Counted from the first letter of the stretch, positions 1 to 6,742 are shown. The stretch is DNA of 10,361 nucleotides from Microbacterium hydrocarbonoxydans (GCF_900105205.1 NZ_FNSQ01000001.1:1-10361), one strand, 5' to 3'. Translations and numbers: made by a program. Notes: a model not told the origin generated them from the letters alone.

Positions 1-149
1 CGCTGAACGGGTTCATCTCGACCTTCAACATCGACTGGGGATCCATGTCGGCGGCCGCCGTGCTGACGATCCTGCCGACCATGGCGATGTTCGCTCTCGC
101 GAGCCGCTGGATCGTGCAGGGCCTCACGGCCGGAGCCGTCAAGGAGTAA
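1..149 (+). CDS. Carbohydrate ABC transporter permease, C-terminal end (partial)
   Basis: Only the last 48 codons are inside the window, in frame from base 3 and ending in TAA at 147-149. The peptide has a hydrophobic stretch (SAAAVLTILPTMAMFALASR) that would be the final membrane helix, and it ends WIVQGLTAGAVKE. That ending is typical of MalG-type inner-membrane permeases of binding-protein-dependent sugar importers, whose last residues usually read QGLTAGAVKG or similar. The cytoplasmic EAA loop that contacts the ATPase lies upstream and cannot be seen. The substrate is unknown. The gene converges on the aldo/keto reductase gene, with a shared terminator between them. The same peptide reappears at the other end of the window on the opposite strand. 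Confidence 0.85.
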   Translation, partial: LNGFISTFNIDWGSMSAAAVLTILPTMAMFALASRWIVQGLTAGAVKE

Positions 150-161
150 GCACATCCGGAG

Positions 162-203
162 ATGACGAAGGCCGCCGCCCTCAGGGACGGCGGCCTTCGT
201 CAT
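162..203. terminator. Bidirectional intrinsic-type terminator hairpin
   Basis: The arms ATGACGAAGGCCGCC (162-176) and GGCGGCCTTCGTCAT (189-203) are perfectly complementary over 15 bp. The G at 177 also pairs with the C at 188. A further CCC/GGG (178-180 with 184-186) can close the loop around TCA, leaving A187 bulged. The hairpin starts 12 bases after the permease stop codon and ends 24 bases before the aldo/keto reductase stop, so it sits between two convergent genes and can serve both. There is no long T run; the AAGG...CCTT positions inside the stem are the usual substitute in high-GC actinobacteria. Confidence 0.85.
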
Positions 204-227
204 GCATCCGTCAGACGCATGTCTCCG

Positions 228-1240
228 TCAGACCAGGCGGGCCTTCGGGGAGACCGAGTACGTCGCCTCGGCGTCGGTGTTGACCGTGTCGCCCAGCGCC
301 GTGTCGATCGCGGCGAGCGTGTCGGCGTCGAGCGTCACGCCCGAGGCCTTCACCGTCTCGGCGAGCTGCTCGGGCCGCGAGGCTCCGACCAGTGCCGCCG
401 CGACGTTCGGGTTCTGCAGGACCCAGGCGATCGCCAGCTGCGGCATCGACAGCCCGGCCTCCTCGGCGATCGGCTTGAGCCTCTGCACGGCGGTGAGGAT
501 GTCGTCCTGCAGGAAGCTCTTGATTGAAGTCGGCGCCGCTGTGCGGGTCGGTCGCGCGCGACCCTCCGGCACCGGCTGACCCGGCAGGTACTTCCCGACA
601 GCACGCCCTGCGCCATCGGCGACCAGACGATCTGCGAGATGCCGAGGTCCTGCGACGTCGGCACGACCTTGCCCTCGATCACACGGTGGAGCATCGAGTA
701 CTGCGGCTGGTTCGAGATCAGCTGCACGCCGAGCTCCTTCGCCAGCGCGTGGCCGTCCTGCAGCTGCTCGGCAGTCCACTCCGAGACGCCGATGTAGAGG
801 GCCTTGCCCTGGCGGACGACATCGGCGAACGCCTGGAAGGTCTCCTCCAGCGGCGTCTCGTAGTCGAAGCGGTGCGCCTGGTACAGGTCGACGTAGTCGG
901 TGCCGAGGCGCTTCAGCGATCCGTTGATCGACTCGAGGATGTGCTTGCGGCTGAGCCCGGTGTCGTTGGGCCCCTTGGGACCGGTCGGGAAGTAGACCTT
1001 GGTGAAGATCTCGAGCCCCTCGCGGCGCTGACCCTCGAGCGCCTTGCCGAGGACGACCTCCGCCGCGGTGTTCGCGTACGTGTCGGCCGTGTCGAACGTG
1101 GTGATGCCGGCGTCGAGCGCCGCATGCACGGTCTTGACGGCCGCGTCGTCTTCGACCTGTGATGCGTGGGTGACCCAGTTGCCGTAGGTGATCTCGGAGA
1201 CCTTGAGACCGCTGTTGCCGAGATAGCGATAGTTGACCAT
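228..1240 (-). pseudogene. Aldo/keto reductase (AKR), left copy, frameshifted near its 3' end
   Basis: NADPH-dependent oxidoreductase of the AKR superfamily with a TIM-barrel fold, resembling the bacterial AKR6/Kv-beta-like group (starts VNYRYLGNSGLKVSE; carries GLSRKHI, WSPMAQGVLSGKY and LVGASRPEQL). Reconstructing both arms gives 337 residues, a normal length. The catalytic tetrad is visible as D50, Y55, K81 and H123. H123 matters because Kv-beta proteins have Asn there, so enzymatic activity is plausible. The cofactor-binding end (LVGASRPEQLAE) lies near residue 300. In this arm the frame is good from ATG 1238-1240 to about 597. It is then disturbed by a missing base in CCC 594-596, another in CCC 562-564 and an extra T at 524-525; the C-terminus continues one frame over to TGA at 228-230. 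The right arm has the correct base at each site, so these look like read errors and the gene is probably intact. Substrate unknown. Confidence 0.85.
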
Positions 1241-1252
1241 GGAACAACGCTA
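1241..1252 (-). promoter_or_regulatory. Likely leaderless promoter -10 of the aldo/keto reductase
   Basis: Read on the minus strand, TAGCGT (1252 down to 1247) fits the actinobacterial -10 pattern TAnnnT and lies 6 bases before the ATG at 1240. No purine-rich ribosome-binding site precedes the start. Transcription would therefore begin at or next to the start codon, giving a leaderless mRNA. No convincing -35 box was seen. The call is inferred from spacing. Confidence 0.45.
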
Positions 1253-1298
1253 CCGGCCGTCGACGACGTCGGGGCCTGATCGCCGTGACCGGTCTCAG

Positions 1299-1314
1299 CC
1301 TGCGTGGCCGCAGG
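1299..1314. other. Small GC hairpin downstream of DUF4407 gene
   Basis: CCTGCG (1299-1304) and CGCAGG (1309-1314) pair around a four-base loop, starting 4 bases past the DUF4407 stop. The hairpin is flanked by the direct repeat GGTCTCAG (1291-1298 and 1315-1322). It could slow RNA polymerase between the DUF4407 and aldo/keto reductase genes, but a six-pair stem with no T tract is weak, so it is not called a terminator. Confidence 0.35.
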
Positions 1315-1318
1315 GGTC

Positions 1319-2968
1319 TCAGACGCGCGGTTCGACCAGCTGCTCCTGCTCCTCGAGCGTCTGAGCCTGCGCGCGCTTCTCGGCGAGCTCGCGCTCCTGG
1401 GCAGCTTCCCGCTGCTCGGCGGCCTGCGCCGCCTCCTTGCGCTCGGCGCGGGTCTGCGGCTCGCCGGTTCCGGCATCCGCCTGGATGCCCTGCGACTGCA
1501 CGCTCACGATCGCCGCGCGGTCTCGGAAGCCCTCGGCGGTGACCTTGTCGAGCGCGACCTGGCGACGGATCGCCGCGGCCTTCTCGTACAGCGACGGATC
1601 GCCGAAGCAGGTGAGCACCTTCACCAGCACCGGCAGCAGCTCGATCATGAAGAACAGCGCGGCGATCAGGATGTGCGCCCACAGGATCGTCGGCTCCTTC
1701 TCGCTGAGCCTGTTCAGTCCGCTGATCTGGCTCAGCAGCCCGATGGCTCCCGCGTTGCCGGAGGCCACGGACTCGGCGCGCGCGTTGTACGCCGCGAGCG
1801 CGGTGTCGTAGCTGTCGCGGGCTGCGGGCAGCTGCGACTTCGCCTCCTCGCGGTTCTGCGCCTCCGAGGTGCTCGTGTTCTCCTTCGCGGCGCTGCCGGC
1901 GTCGGCGAGCTCCTCGTTGGCGGTGCGCAGCTGGGCGGCCAGCGCGTCGTACGTCTGCTGCGCCTCGGCCAGCTGCGCCTTCGCGGCATCGGAGCTCGCG
2001 CCTTCACCGTTGACGCCGGTGCATCCGGGCACGGTTCCCGCACCCTCGCCGGTGAGCTCGCACTGATAGAGCGTGCGCGCCTGATCGATCACGGCCTGCT
2101 GATCGGTCATCTTCGCGGTCAGATCGTCGACCGTGGCCTGAGCGGCGGACTCACTCGCCGACGACGAGTCGGTGCCAGCGACGATGCCCGTCGCGGCCTG
2201 GTTCTCGAGTTCGGCCACGCGATCGGATGCCGCATCCAGCGCCTTCTTCTCCGGGCCGGTCTCGAGTGCATCCTGGTCGGCCTGCGCCTGGGTGATGTTG
2301 GTGGAGGCGACCTCACGGGCGATGTCGTTGTGGAAGATCTGCAGCACGAGGGGCTCTGCGACGACGAATCCGATGATCGCCGCCATGACGACTCGGGGGA
2401 TCGCGAGGCCGATCAGCTTCCAGACGTTGCGCGTCGACGTCATCGTCGAGGTGAGGAAGCGGTCGAGGTTGAAGATGATCAGCGCCCAGACGATCGCCAG
2501 CGGCACGGCCAGCCAGATCACGGCCTGCACACCGGTGGTCAGCGCGAACAGCATCGAGATCGCCGAGACCAGGGCGGTGCCGGCGAGCACGAAGAACATC
2601 TGCACGAAGCGCGGCGTCTCGCCGGGCACACGGTCGAGGATCTCGCCGTCCGCACCGCCGAGGATCGCGAGGCGCCGGAACCCGGAACCCGGCACGCGGG
2701 GCTTCCGCTCGCGCGGCTGTCGGCGAGGCTTCGGCTCACGCCTGGGCTCCTGCTCGGCGGACGACTCTGCGGATGCGTCGGCATCCGCGTCCCGCTCGTC
2801 GTCGGACATCCGCCGCTCGTCCTGCGCACGCGGCGGAGTCAGGTCGGCGCCGGTGGGCTCGTACTCGCGCAGGAAGTCGAGGTCGTCCGTGTCAGCGTTC
2901 GGGTCGCTGTCGAGGATGATCCGACCCTGCGAATCGAACCGTCCTGGACGGTGAGCGGAATAGGGCAT
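1319..2968 (-). CDS. DUF4407 domain-containing membrane protein (intact copy)
   Basis: 549 residues, open from ATG 2966-2968 to TGA 1319-1321. The start is chosen because MPYSAHRPGRFD begins just after a TAGATT -10 box; the frame stays open further upstream but runs into tetR. Order: acidic then basic low-complexity cytoplasmic N-terminus (about 1-95); helix 1 (about 121-143); helix 2 (148-172), ending in the family-typical FNLDRFL; helix 3 (186-212), with AEPLVLQIF; a roughly 215-residue Ala/Gln/Glu-rich, coiled-coil-like domain (about 215-428); helix 4 (430-453); and a charged coiled-coil C-terminus. With four helices and a cytoplasmic N-terminus, the large loop would sit outside the membrane. 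It holds two cysteines (C303, C316) that could form a disulfide. DUF4407 proteins have no established function. The gene follows tetR in the same direction, 98 bases away. Confidence 0.9.
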   Translation of the reverse strand: MPYSAHRPGRFDSQGRIILDSDPNADTDDLDFLREYEPTGADLTPPRAQDERRMSDDERDADADASAESSAEQEPRREPKPRRQPRERKPRVPGSGFRRLAILGGADGEILDRVPGETPRFVQMFFVLAGTALVSAISMLFALTTGVQAVIWLAVPLAIVWALIIFNLDRFLTSTMTSTRNVWKLIGLAIPRVVMAAIIGFVVAEPLVLQIFHNDIAREVASTNITQAQADQDALETGPEKKALDAASDRVAELENQAATGIVAGTDSSSASESAAQATVDDLTAKMTDQQAVIDQARTLYQCELTGEGAGTVPGCTGVNGEGASSDAAKAQLAEAQQTYDALAAQLRTANEELADAGSAAKENTSTSEAQNREEAKSQLPAARDSYDTALAAYNARAESVASGNAGAIGLLSQISGLNRLSEKEPTILWAHILIAALFFMIELLPVLVKVLTCFGDPSLYEKAAAIRRQVALDKVTAEGFRDRAAIVSVQSQGIQADAGTGEPQTRAERKEAAQAAEQREAAQERELAEKRAQAQTLEEQEQLVEPRV

Positions 2969-2973
2969 CCGAC

Positions 2974-2979
2974 AATCTA
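2974..2979 (-). promoter_or_regulatory. Likely -10 box of the DUF4407 gene
   Basis: On the minus strand TAGATT (2979 down to 2974) matches TAnnnT and is 5 bases before the ATG in this arm (6 in the right arm, where a GG run reads GGG). No Shine-Dalgarno sequence is visible, which again suggests a leaderless transcript separate from tetR. The same 98-base gap holds no other recognisable element. Confidence 0.45.
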
Positions 2980-3066
2980 CGAAATGTCGCCTGTGGAAAA
3001 CGTGGACGAACGCTGTGTCCTTGCCTGCTGCGGCGCTCGCGACGGCTCTCGGCGACGTTGGCGAGA

Positions 3067-3645
3067 TCAGCGCGGGAGCATGCGCGTGAGCGCATCGGCA
3101 CTCGCGGCGAGCGCGGCGTCGAGCGTGAAGTGACCGGCGGCGCACAGCGTCCCGAGACCATGCGCGAGGCCCCAGACGCCGATGACGCCGGTGTCGCCGT
3201 CGAGTCCCGCCGCGACGGATGCCTCCGACAGCAGCTCCTCGAGTTCGTCGATCAGCGGCGCCATGGTCTCGCTCGGCTCCCCCGGGATGCAAACGGTGGG
3301 GTCGTAGATGACGTCGAAGCCGTGCGGATGCTCGACCGCGTAGCGGATGTACGCACCGCCGCCCTCGATCACCGCGGCACGAGGGTCGCCCGCACCCTCG
3401 ATCGCCTCGCGGACGGCAGCGACGAGGTCGGCCATGCTGCGTTCGGCGAGCACCTTCAGCAGCCCTCGCCGGTCGGAGAAGTGGTGGTACGGGGCGTTGT
3501 GGCTGACATCCGCCGCGCGGGCGACTTCGCGCAGGCTGATCTCCCCCGCGGGCTTCTCGGCGAGCAGCTGCATCGCGGCCGCTTCGAGAGCGTGGGCGAG
3601 GTCGCCGTGGTGATAGCCGGACCGAGAACTTGACACAAGCAACAT
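3067..3645 (-). CDS. TetR/AcrR family transcriptional regulator (intact copy)
   Basis: 192 residues, a normal TetR length, from ATG 3643-3645 to TGA 3067-3069. The N-terminal DNA-binding part includes the family opening YHHGDLAHALEAAAMQLLAE (11-30). A helix-turn-helix follows at about 36-68, with ISLREVARAADVSHNAPYHHF and then the typical GLLKVLAE. The C-terminal ligand-binding half carries VWGLAHGLGTLCAAGHF (157-173), which resembles the WHG-type TetR_C_33 effector domain. TetR proteins are usually repressors released by a small ligand; the ligand here is unknown. The gene diverges from the quinone oxidoreductase with 57 bases between start codons, and that gap is filled by a 43-bp dyad. Control of both genes, including itself, is therefore the natural inference. 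There is no strong ribosome-binding site (only GATAGG 7 bases upstream), so a nearby GTG or TTG start cannot be excluded. Confidence 0.9.
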   Translation of the reverse strand: MLLVSSSRSGYHHGDLAHALEAAAMQLLAEKPAGEISLREVARAADVSHNAPYHHFSDRRGLLKVLAERSMADLVAAVREAIEGAGDPRAAVIEGGGAYIRYAVEHPHGFDVIYDPTVCIPGEPSETMAPLIDELEELLSEASVAAGLDGDTGVIGVWGLAHGLGTLCAAGHFTLDAALAASADALTRMLPR

Positions 3646-3658
3646 TGTTGCCTATCTT
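3630..3658 (+). promoter_or_regulatory. Sigma-70-type promoter of the NAD(P)H:quinone oxidoreductase
   Basis: A consensus -35 TTGACA (3630-3635) is followed after exactly 17 bases by TATCTT (3653-3658), which matches four of six positions of TATAAT. Transcription would start near 3665, inside the left half of the dyad operator. A repressor bound there would block it. The -35 box lies within the first codons of tetR on the other strand. Confidence 0.55.
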
Positions 3659-3694
3659 GACAGTGTCCACCAGTACTTGACACTGTCAACATAG
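3652..3694. promoter_or_regulatory. Probable TetR operator: 43-bp near-perfect dyad
   Basis: CTATCTTGACAGTGTC (3652-3667) and GACACTGTCAACATAG (3679-3694) are inverted copies with one mismatched pair (C3656/C3690) and an 11-base spacer. The inner 11 bp (TTGACAGTGTC / GACACTGTCAA) are perfect. The dyad lies between the divergent tetR and oxidoreductase starts and covers the oxidoreductase -10 box and start site. At its right end it touches the AGGAG ribosome-binding site (3693-3697). TetR dimers bind such dyads; the length would suit two dimers or one extended site. The same dyad is unchanged in the right arm (6678-6720). Confidence 0.75.
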
Positions 3695-3702
3695 GAGTTC
3701 GA

Positions 3703-4377
3703 ATGCCTTCCGCCCTGATCATCGACGGCCACCCGGACGCCCGCTCGCTCTCCGCAGAGCTCGCTCGTCGCTATGCCGCAGCGCACGGCGATGCCCGCAT
3801 CCTCGCGCTGCGCGACCTCGACTTCGACCCGTCGCTACGCTTCGGGTATCGCGAGCGCATGGAGCTGGAGCCCGATCTGATCGACGCCAAGCAGGCACTG
3901 CGGGAGGCCGCGACCGTCGTGGTCGTGACGCCCCTCTGGTGGGGATCGGTGCCCGCAGTGCTGAAGGGGTTCTTCGATCGCGCGCTGCTCCCCCAGCAGG
4001 AATACCGCTACTCGAAGGCCGGACTCCCCGAGGGCCTTCTCACCGCGGCGAGCGGGCGCCTGTTCCTGCTGGCGGACACCCCGTGGTTCCTGACGCCCTT
4101 CACCGGGCTCCCGGCGCGGACGCACGTGGCGCGCGGGACGCTGCGATTCTGCGGCATCCGCTCGGTACGCACGACCCGGATGCTGGGCGTCAAGGACGCG
4201 AAGCCCGAGCGCATCGCCTCGTGGCTCGCTCGCGCCGGATCACTCGGTCACCGCGACGGCGTCCGTGACGCCGCTCGCGCCGGCATCAGCACCGGTATCC
4301 GCGACCGCGGCGATGAGGCCGAGCCTCAGGCCATCGCGGCGGACGCAGCCTCGTCCTCGGTCGTCGCGACGAGCTGA
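3703..4377 (+). CDS. Flavodoxin-fold NAD(P)H:quinone oxidoreductase (intact copy)
   Basis: 224 residues from ATG 3703 to TGA 4375-4377, preceded by AGGAG 5 bases upstream. It belongs to the Flavodoxin_2 family (NQO1/MdaB/KefF-like), soluble FMN or FAD enzymes that reduce quinones by two electrons from NAD(P)H. Evidence: beta-strand and phosphate loop [15 protein letters not shown] (3-17); the family signature [20 protein letters not shown] (76-95), where the aromatic and glycine residues line the flavin; and a PWFLTPFTG segment (127-135). Residues past about 190 (RDAARAG onward) are an Ala/Asp-rich tail not typical of the family. They run 52 bases into the 3' end of convergent rlmN; both arms agree on this tail. 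The adjacent divergent TetR gene and shared operator suggest induction by an electrophile or quinone-like compound, which is inference. Azoreductase or nitroreductase-like activity is an alternative. Confidence 0.88.
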   Translation: MPSALIIDGHPDARSLSAELARRYAAAHGDARILALRDLDFDPSLRFGYRERMELEPDLIDAKQALREAATVVVVTPLWWGSVPAVLKGFFDRALLPQQEYRYSKAGLPEGLLTAASGRLFLLADTPWFLTPFTGLPARTHVARGTLRFCGIRSVRTTRMLGVKDAKPERIASWLARAGSLGHRDGVRDAARAGISTGIRDRGDEAEPQAIAADAASSSVVATS

Positions 4378-5135
4378 CCGCACGCGCCGTCGATCTCCTT
4401 GCCCCGGGTGTCGCGGAGGGTCGTCGGGATGCCGGCGTCGTTGAGCCGGCGCACGAACTCGTTCTGCACCGACGGCTCGGACGAGGTCCAGATCGAACCC
4501 GGCGTCGGTTCAGCGGGATCGGGTTGACGTGCACCCAGCCGCGACCGCGCTCGTTGAGCTTCTCGGCGAGCAGATCGGCACGCCAGGCGTGGTCGTTCAT
4601 GTCCTTGATCAGCGCGTACTCGATCGAGACACGGCGGCCGGTCTTCTCGTAGTAGTACCGCGCGGCGTCGAGCGCCTCGTCGACCTTCCAGCGGGAGTTC
4701 ACCGGGATGAGCTCGTCGCGCAGGTGGTCGTCCGGCGCGTGCAGCGACAGCGCGAAGGTCACCGGGATGCCCTCGTCGGCGAGCTTCTTGATCGCCGGCA
4801 CCAGTCCGACGGTCGAGACCGTGATGCCGCGCGCGCTCATACCGAGGCCGTCGGGCTGCGGGGCGACCATCGAGCGCACGGCGTCCATGACGCGCTTGTA
4901 GTTGGCCAGCGGCTCGCCCATCCCATGAAGACGATGTTCGAGACGCGCTCCATCGAGTGGTCGTCGGCCTTCTTGCCGCCGAGGCCGCCGTCGGCGATCA
5001 GCCGGTTGGCGCGGACGATCTGCTCGAGGATCTCGGCCGTCGACATGTTTGCGGGTCAGCCCGCCTGGCCGGTGGCGCAGAACGGGCAGTTCATGCGCAT
5101 CCGGCCTGCGACGACACGCACAGCGTGATGCGCCC
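4326..5135 (-). pseudogene. rlmN: rlmN fragment, left copy, cut at the fold-back point
   Basis: C-terminal part of the dual-specificity 23S rRNA A2503 / tRNA A37 C2-methyltransferase, a radical SAM enzyme. Reading inward from the fold-back point the peptide includes [20 protein letters not shown], then [18 protein letters not shown] and PIPLNP, and ends [21 protein letters not shown] before TGA 4326-4328. The gene is broken at 5135, where the sequence turns round, so the start is absent. Single-base errors relative to the right arm lie near 4507 (G missing), 4923 (C missing), 5049 (extra T) and 5096 (C missing). A further missing base at 5059/5060 is shared with the right arm. Its last 52 bases overlap the 3' end of the convergent oxidoreductase gene. 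Confidence 0.88.
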
Positions 5136-5242
5136 TGCTCACCGAGGTCCGGCGCCTGGAGACCGACCGCGGCGACACGATCAAGTTCCTCTGGCGCCTG
5201 CACGACGGTGCACTCGTGGAGTCGGTGCTCATGCGCTACCCG
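5136..5242 (+). other. Single-copy 107-base loop between the two arms
   Basis: These are the only bases without a mirror partner. On the + strand they encode rlmN upstream of the right-arm match ([20 protein letters not shown], then [16 protein letters not shown]), so they join in frame to the right arm and not to the left. The right strand therefore reaches 107 bases further into rlmN than the left. I see no adapter-like sequence, repeat or attachment site here. This fits a duplex whose first strand ended short or had a recessed 3' end. It also fits a polymerase that jumped strands. Confidence 0.9.
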
Positions 5243-6053
5243 GGGCGCATCACGCTGTGCGTGTCGTCGCAGGCCGGATGCGGCATGAACTGCCCGTTCT
5301 GCGCCACCGGCCAGGCGGGCTGACCCGCAACATGTCGACGGCCGAGATCCTCGAGCAGATCGTCCGCGCCAACCGGCTGATCGCCGACGGCGGCCTCGGC
5401 GGCAAGAAGGCCGACGACCACTCGATGGAGCGCGTCTCGAACATCGTCTTCATGGGGATGGGCGAGCCGCTGGCCAACTACAAGCGCGTCATGGACGCCG
5501 TGCGCTCGATGGTCGCCCCGCAGCCCGACGGCCTCGGTATGAGCGCGCGCGGCATCACGGTCTCGACCGTCGGACTGGTGCCGGCGATCAAGAAGCTCGC
5601 CGACGAGGGCATCCCGGTGACCTTCGCGCTGTCGCTGCACGCGCCGGACGACCACCTGCGCGACGAGCTCATCCCGGTGAACTCCCGCTGGAAGGTCGAC
5701 GAGGCGCTCGACGCCGCGCGGTACTACTACGAGAAGACCGGCCGCCGTGTCTCGATCGAGTACGCGCTGATCAAGGACATGAACGACCACGCCTGGCGTG
5801 CCGATCTGCTCGCCGAGAAGCTCAACGAGCGCGGTCGCGGCTGGGTGCACGTCAACCCGATCCCGCTGAACCCGACGCCGGGTTCGATCTGGACCTCGTC
5901 CGAGCCGTCGGTGCAGAACGAGTTCGTGCGCCGGCTCAACGACGCCGGCATCCCGACGACCCTCCGCGACACCCGGGCAAGGAGATCGACGGCGCGTGCG
6001 GTCAGCTCGTCGCGACGACCGAGGACGAGGCTGCGTCCGCCGCGATGGCCTGA
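5138..6053 (+). pseudogene. rlmN: rlmN (23S rRNA A2503 / tRNA A37 methyltransferase), longer copy, N-terminus missing, frameshifted
   Basis: About 305 residues of RlmN, which uses a 4Fe-4S cluster and SAM to methylate C2 of adenine in 23S rRNA and some tRNAs in the cytoplasm. Visible hallmarks: the CxxxCxxC cluster ligands at 5279, 5291 and 5300; the Cys of LCVSS (5258-5260); and the catalytic C-terminal Cys of GACGQL (5997-5999). SAM-binding segments MGMGEPL and SLHAP and the NPIPLNP segment are also present. The first roughly 80-100 residues are absent because the sequence folds back at 5136. Two frame breaks are present. One C is missing after 5320, giving TGA at 5321 in place of Leu-Thr in the conserved GQAGLTRN; this gap is in both arms. 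One G is missing in GGG 5975-5977 and not in the left arm. From 5332 to about 5975 the frame is clean. TGA at 6051-6053 ends the gene. Confidence 0.9.
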
Positions 6054-6669
6054 GGCTCGGCCTCATCGCCGCGGTCGCGGATACCGGTGCTGATGCCGGC
6101 GCGAGCGGCGTCACGGACGCCGTCGCGGTGACCGAGTGATCCGGCGCGAGCGAGCCACGAGGCGATGCGCTCGGCTTCGCGTCCTTGACGCCCAGCATCC
6201 GGGTCGTGCGTACCGAGCGGATGCCGCAGAATCGCAGCGTCCCGCGCGCCACGTGCGTCCGCGCCGGAGCCGGTGAAGGGCGTCAGGAACCACGGGTGTC
6301 CGCCAGCAGGAACAGGCGCCCGCTCGCCGCGGTGAGAAGGCCCTCGGGGAGTCCGGCCTTCGAGTAGCGGTATTCCTGCTGGGGAGCAGCGCGCGATCGA
6401 AGAACCCCTTCAGCACTGCGGGCACCGATCCCACCAGAGGGCGTCACGACCACGACGGTCGCGGCCTCCCGCAGTGCCTGCTTGGCGTCGATCAGATCGG
6501 GCTCCAGCTCCATGCGCTCGCGATACCCGAAGCGTAGCGACGGGTCGAAGTCGAGGTCGCGCAGCGCGAGGATGCGGGCATCGCCGTGCGCTGCGGCATA
6601 GCGACGAGCGAGCTCTGCGGAGAGCGAGCGGGCGTCCGGGTGGCCGTCGATGATCAGGGCGGAAGGCAT
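6002..6669 (-). pseudogene. NAD(P)H:quinone oxidoreductase, right copy, frameshifted
   Basis: Mirror of the intact gene at 3703-4377, starting at ATG 6667-6669 and shorter by 7 bases. Each difference is one base missing from a C or G run, for example GG at 6173-6174 where the left arm has GGG, and single losses in the CCCC and GGGG runs of the conserved TPLWWGS region near 6430-6445. The first 75 or so residues read correctly; after that the frame is lost. Seven losses in under 700 bases with no substitution is not how a natural pseudogene decays. I treat this as the same gene read less accurately. Confidence 0.85.
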
Positions 6670-6677
6670 TCGAACTC

Positions 6678-6720
6678 CTATGTTGACAGTGTCAAGTACT
6701 GGTGGACACTGTCAAGATAG
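6678..6720. promoter_or_regulatory. Probable TetR operator, right copy
   Basis: Exact mirror of 3652-3694, with arms at 6678-6693 and 6705-6720 and the same single mismatched pair. It lies between the oxidoreductase start (6669) and the tetR start (6727). No base differs from the left copy, so the operator sequence is confirmed by both reads. Confidence 0.72.
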
Positions 6721-6742
6721 GCAACAATGTTGCTTGTGTCAA
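6714..6742 (-). promoter_or_regulatory. Oxidoreductase promoter, right copy
   Basis: On the minus strand TTGACA (6742 down to 6737), 17 bases, then TATCTT (6719 down to 6714). Identical to the left-arm promoter at 3630-3658 and overlapping the dyad in the same way. Confidence 0.5.

Larger units (their letters stand above)
1..5135 (+). repeat. Left arm of a window-wide inverted repeat
   Basis: The arm matches the reverse complement of 5243-10360 throughout. Position 1 pairs with 10360 and 5135 pairs with 5243. I compared each gene and gap by eye and saw only single-base insertions and deletions, no substitutions. This arm is the better copy: its DUF4407, TetR and oxidoreductase genes are open from start to stop. 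Its own errors, judged by reading frame, cluster in the aldo/keto reductase (near 525, 563 and 595) and in rlmN (near 4507, 4923, 5049 and 5096). I infer that it is the first strand of a fold-back read rather than one half of a true genomic palindrome. Confidence 0.97.

Noticed and set aside
162..579. Arg- or Ser-rich open frames opposite the aldo/keto reductase
   Set aside because: They are antisense shadows in GC-rich DNA with no family motifs; the minus-strand frame shows a recognisable enzyme.
2969..3670. N-terminal extension of the DUF4407 frame upstream of 2968
   Set aside because: The frame is open up to 3670, but the extension is Arg-rich out-of-frame tetR sequence. The TAGATT box and the MPYSAHRPGRF start mark the real beginning.
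3657..3689. Dyad as a CRISPR repeat or an intrinsic terminator
   Set aside because: It occurs once per arm, without repeat-spacer periodicity, and sits between divergent start codons, where an operator is the better explanation.
5136..5242. Loop as a hairpin telomere or a sequencing hairpin adapter
   Set aside because: The loop is ordinary rlmN coding sequence in frame with the right arm. Hairpin telomeres have only a few unpaired bases and resolvase-type sites, and no repetitive adapter-like sequence is present.
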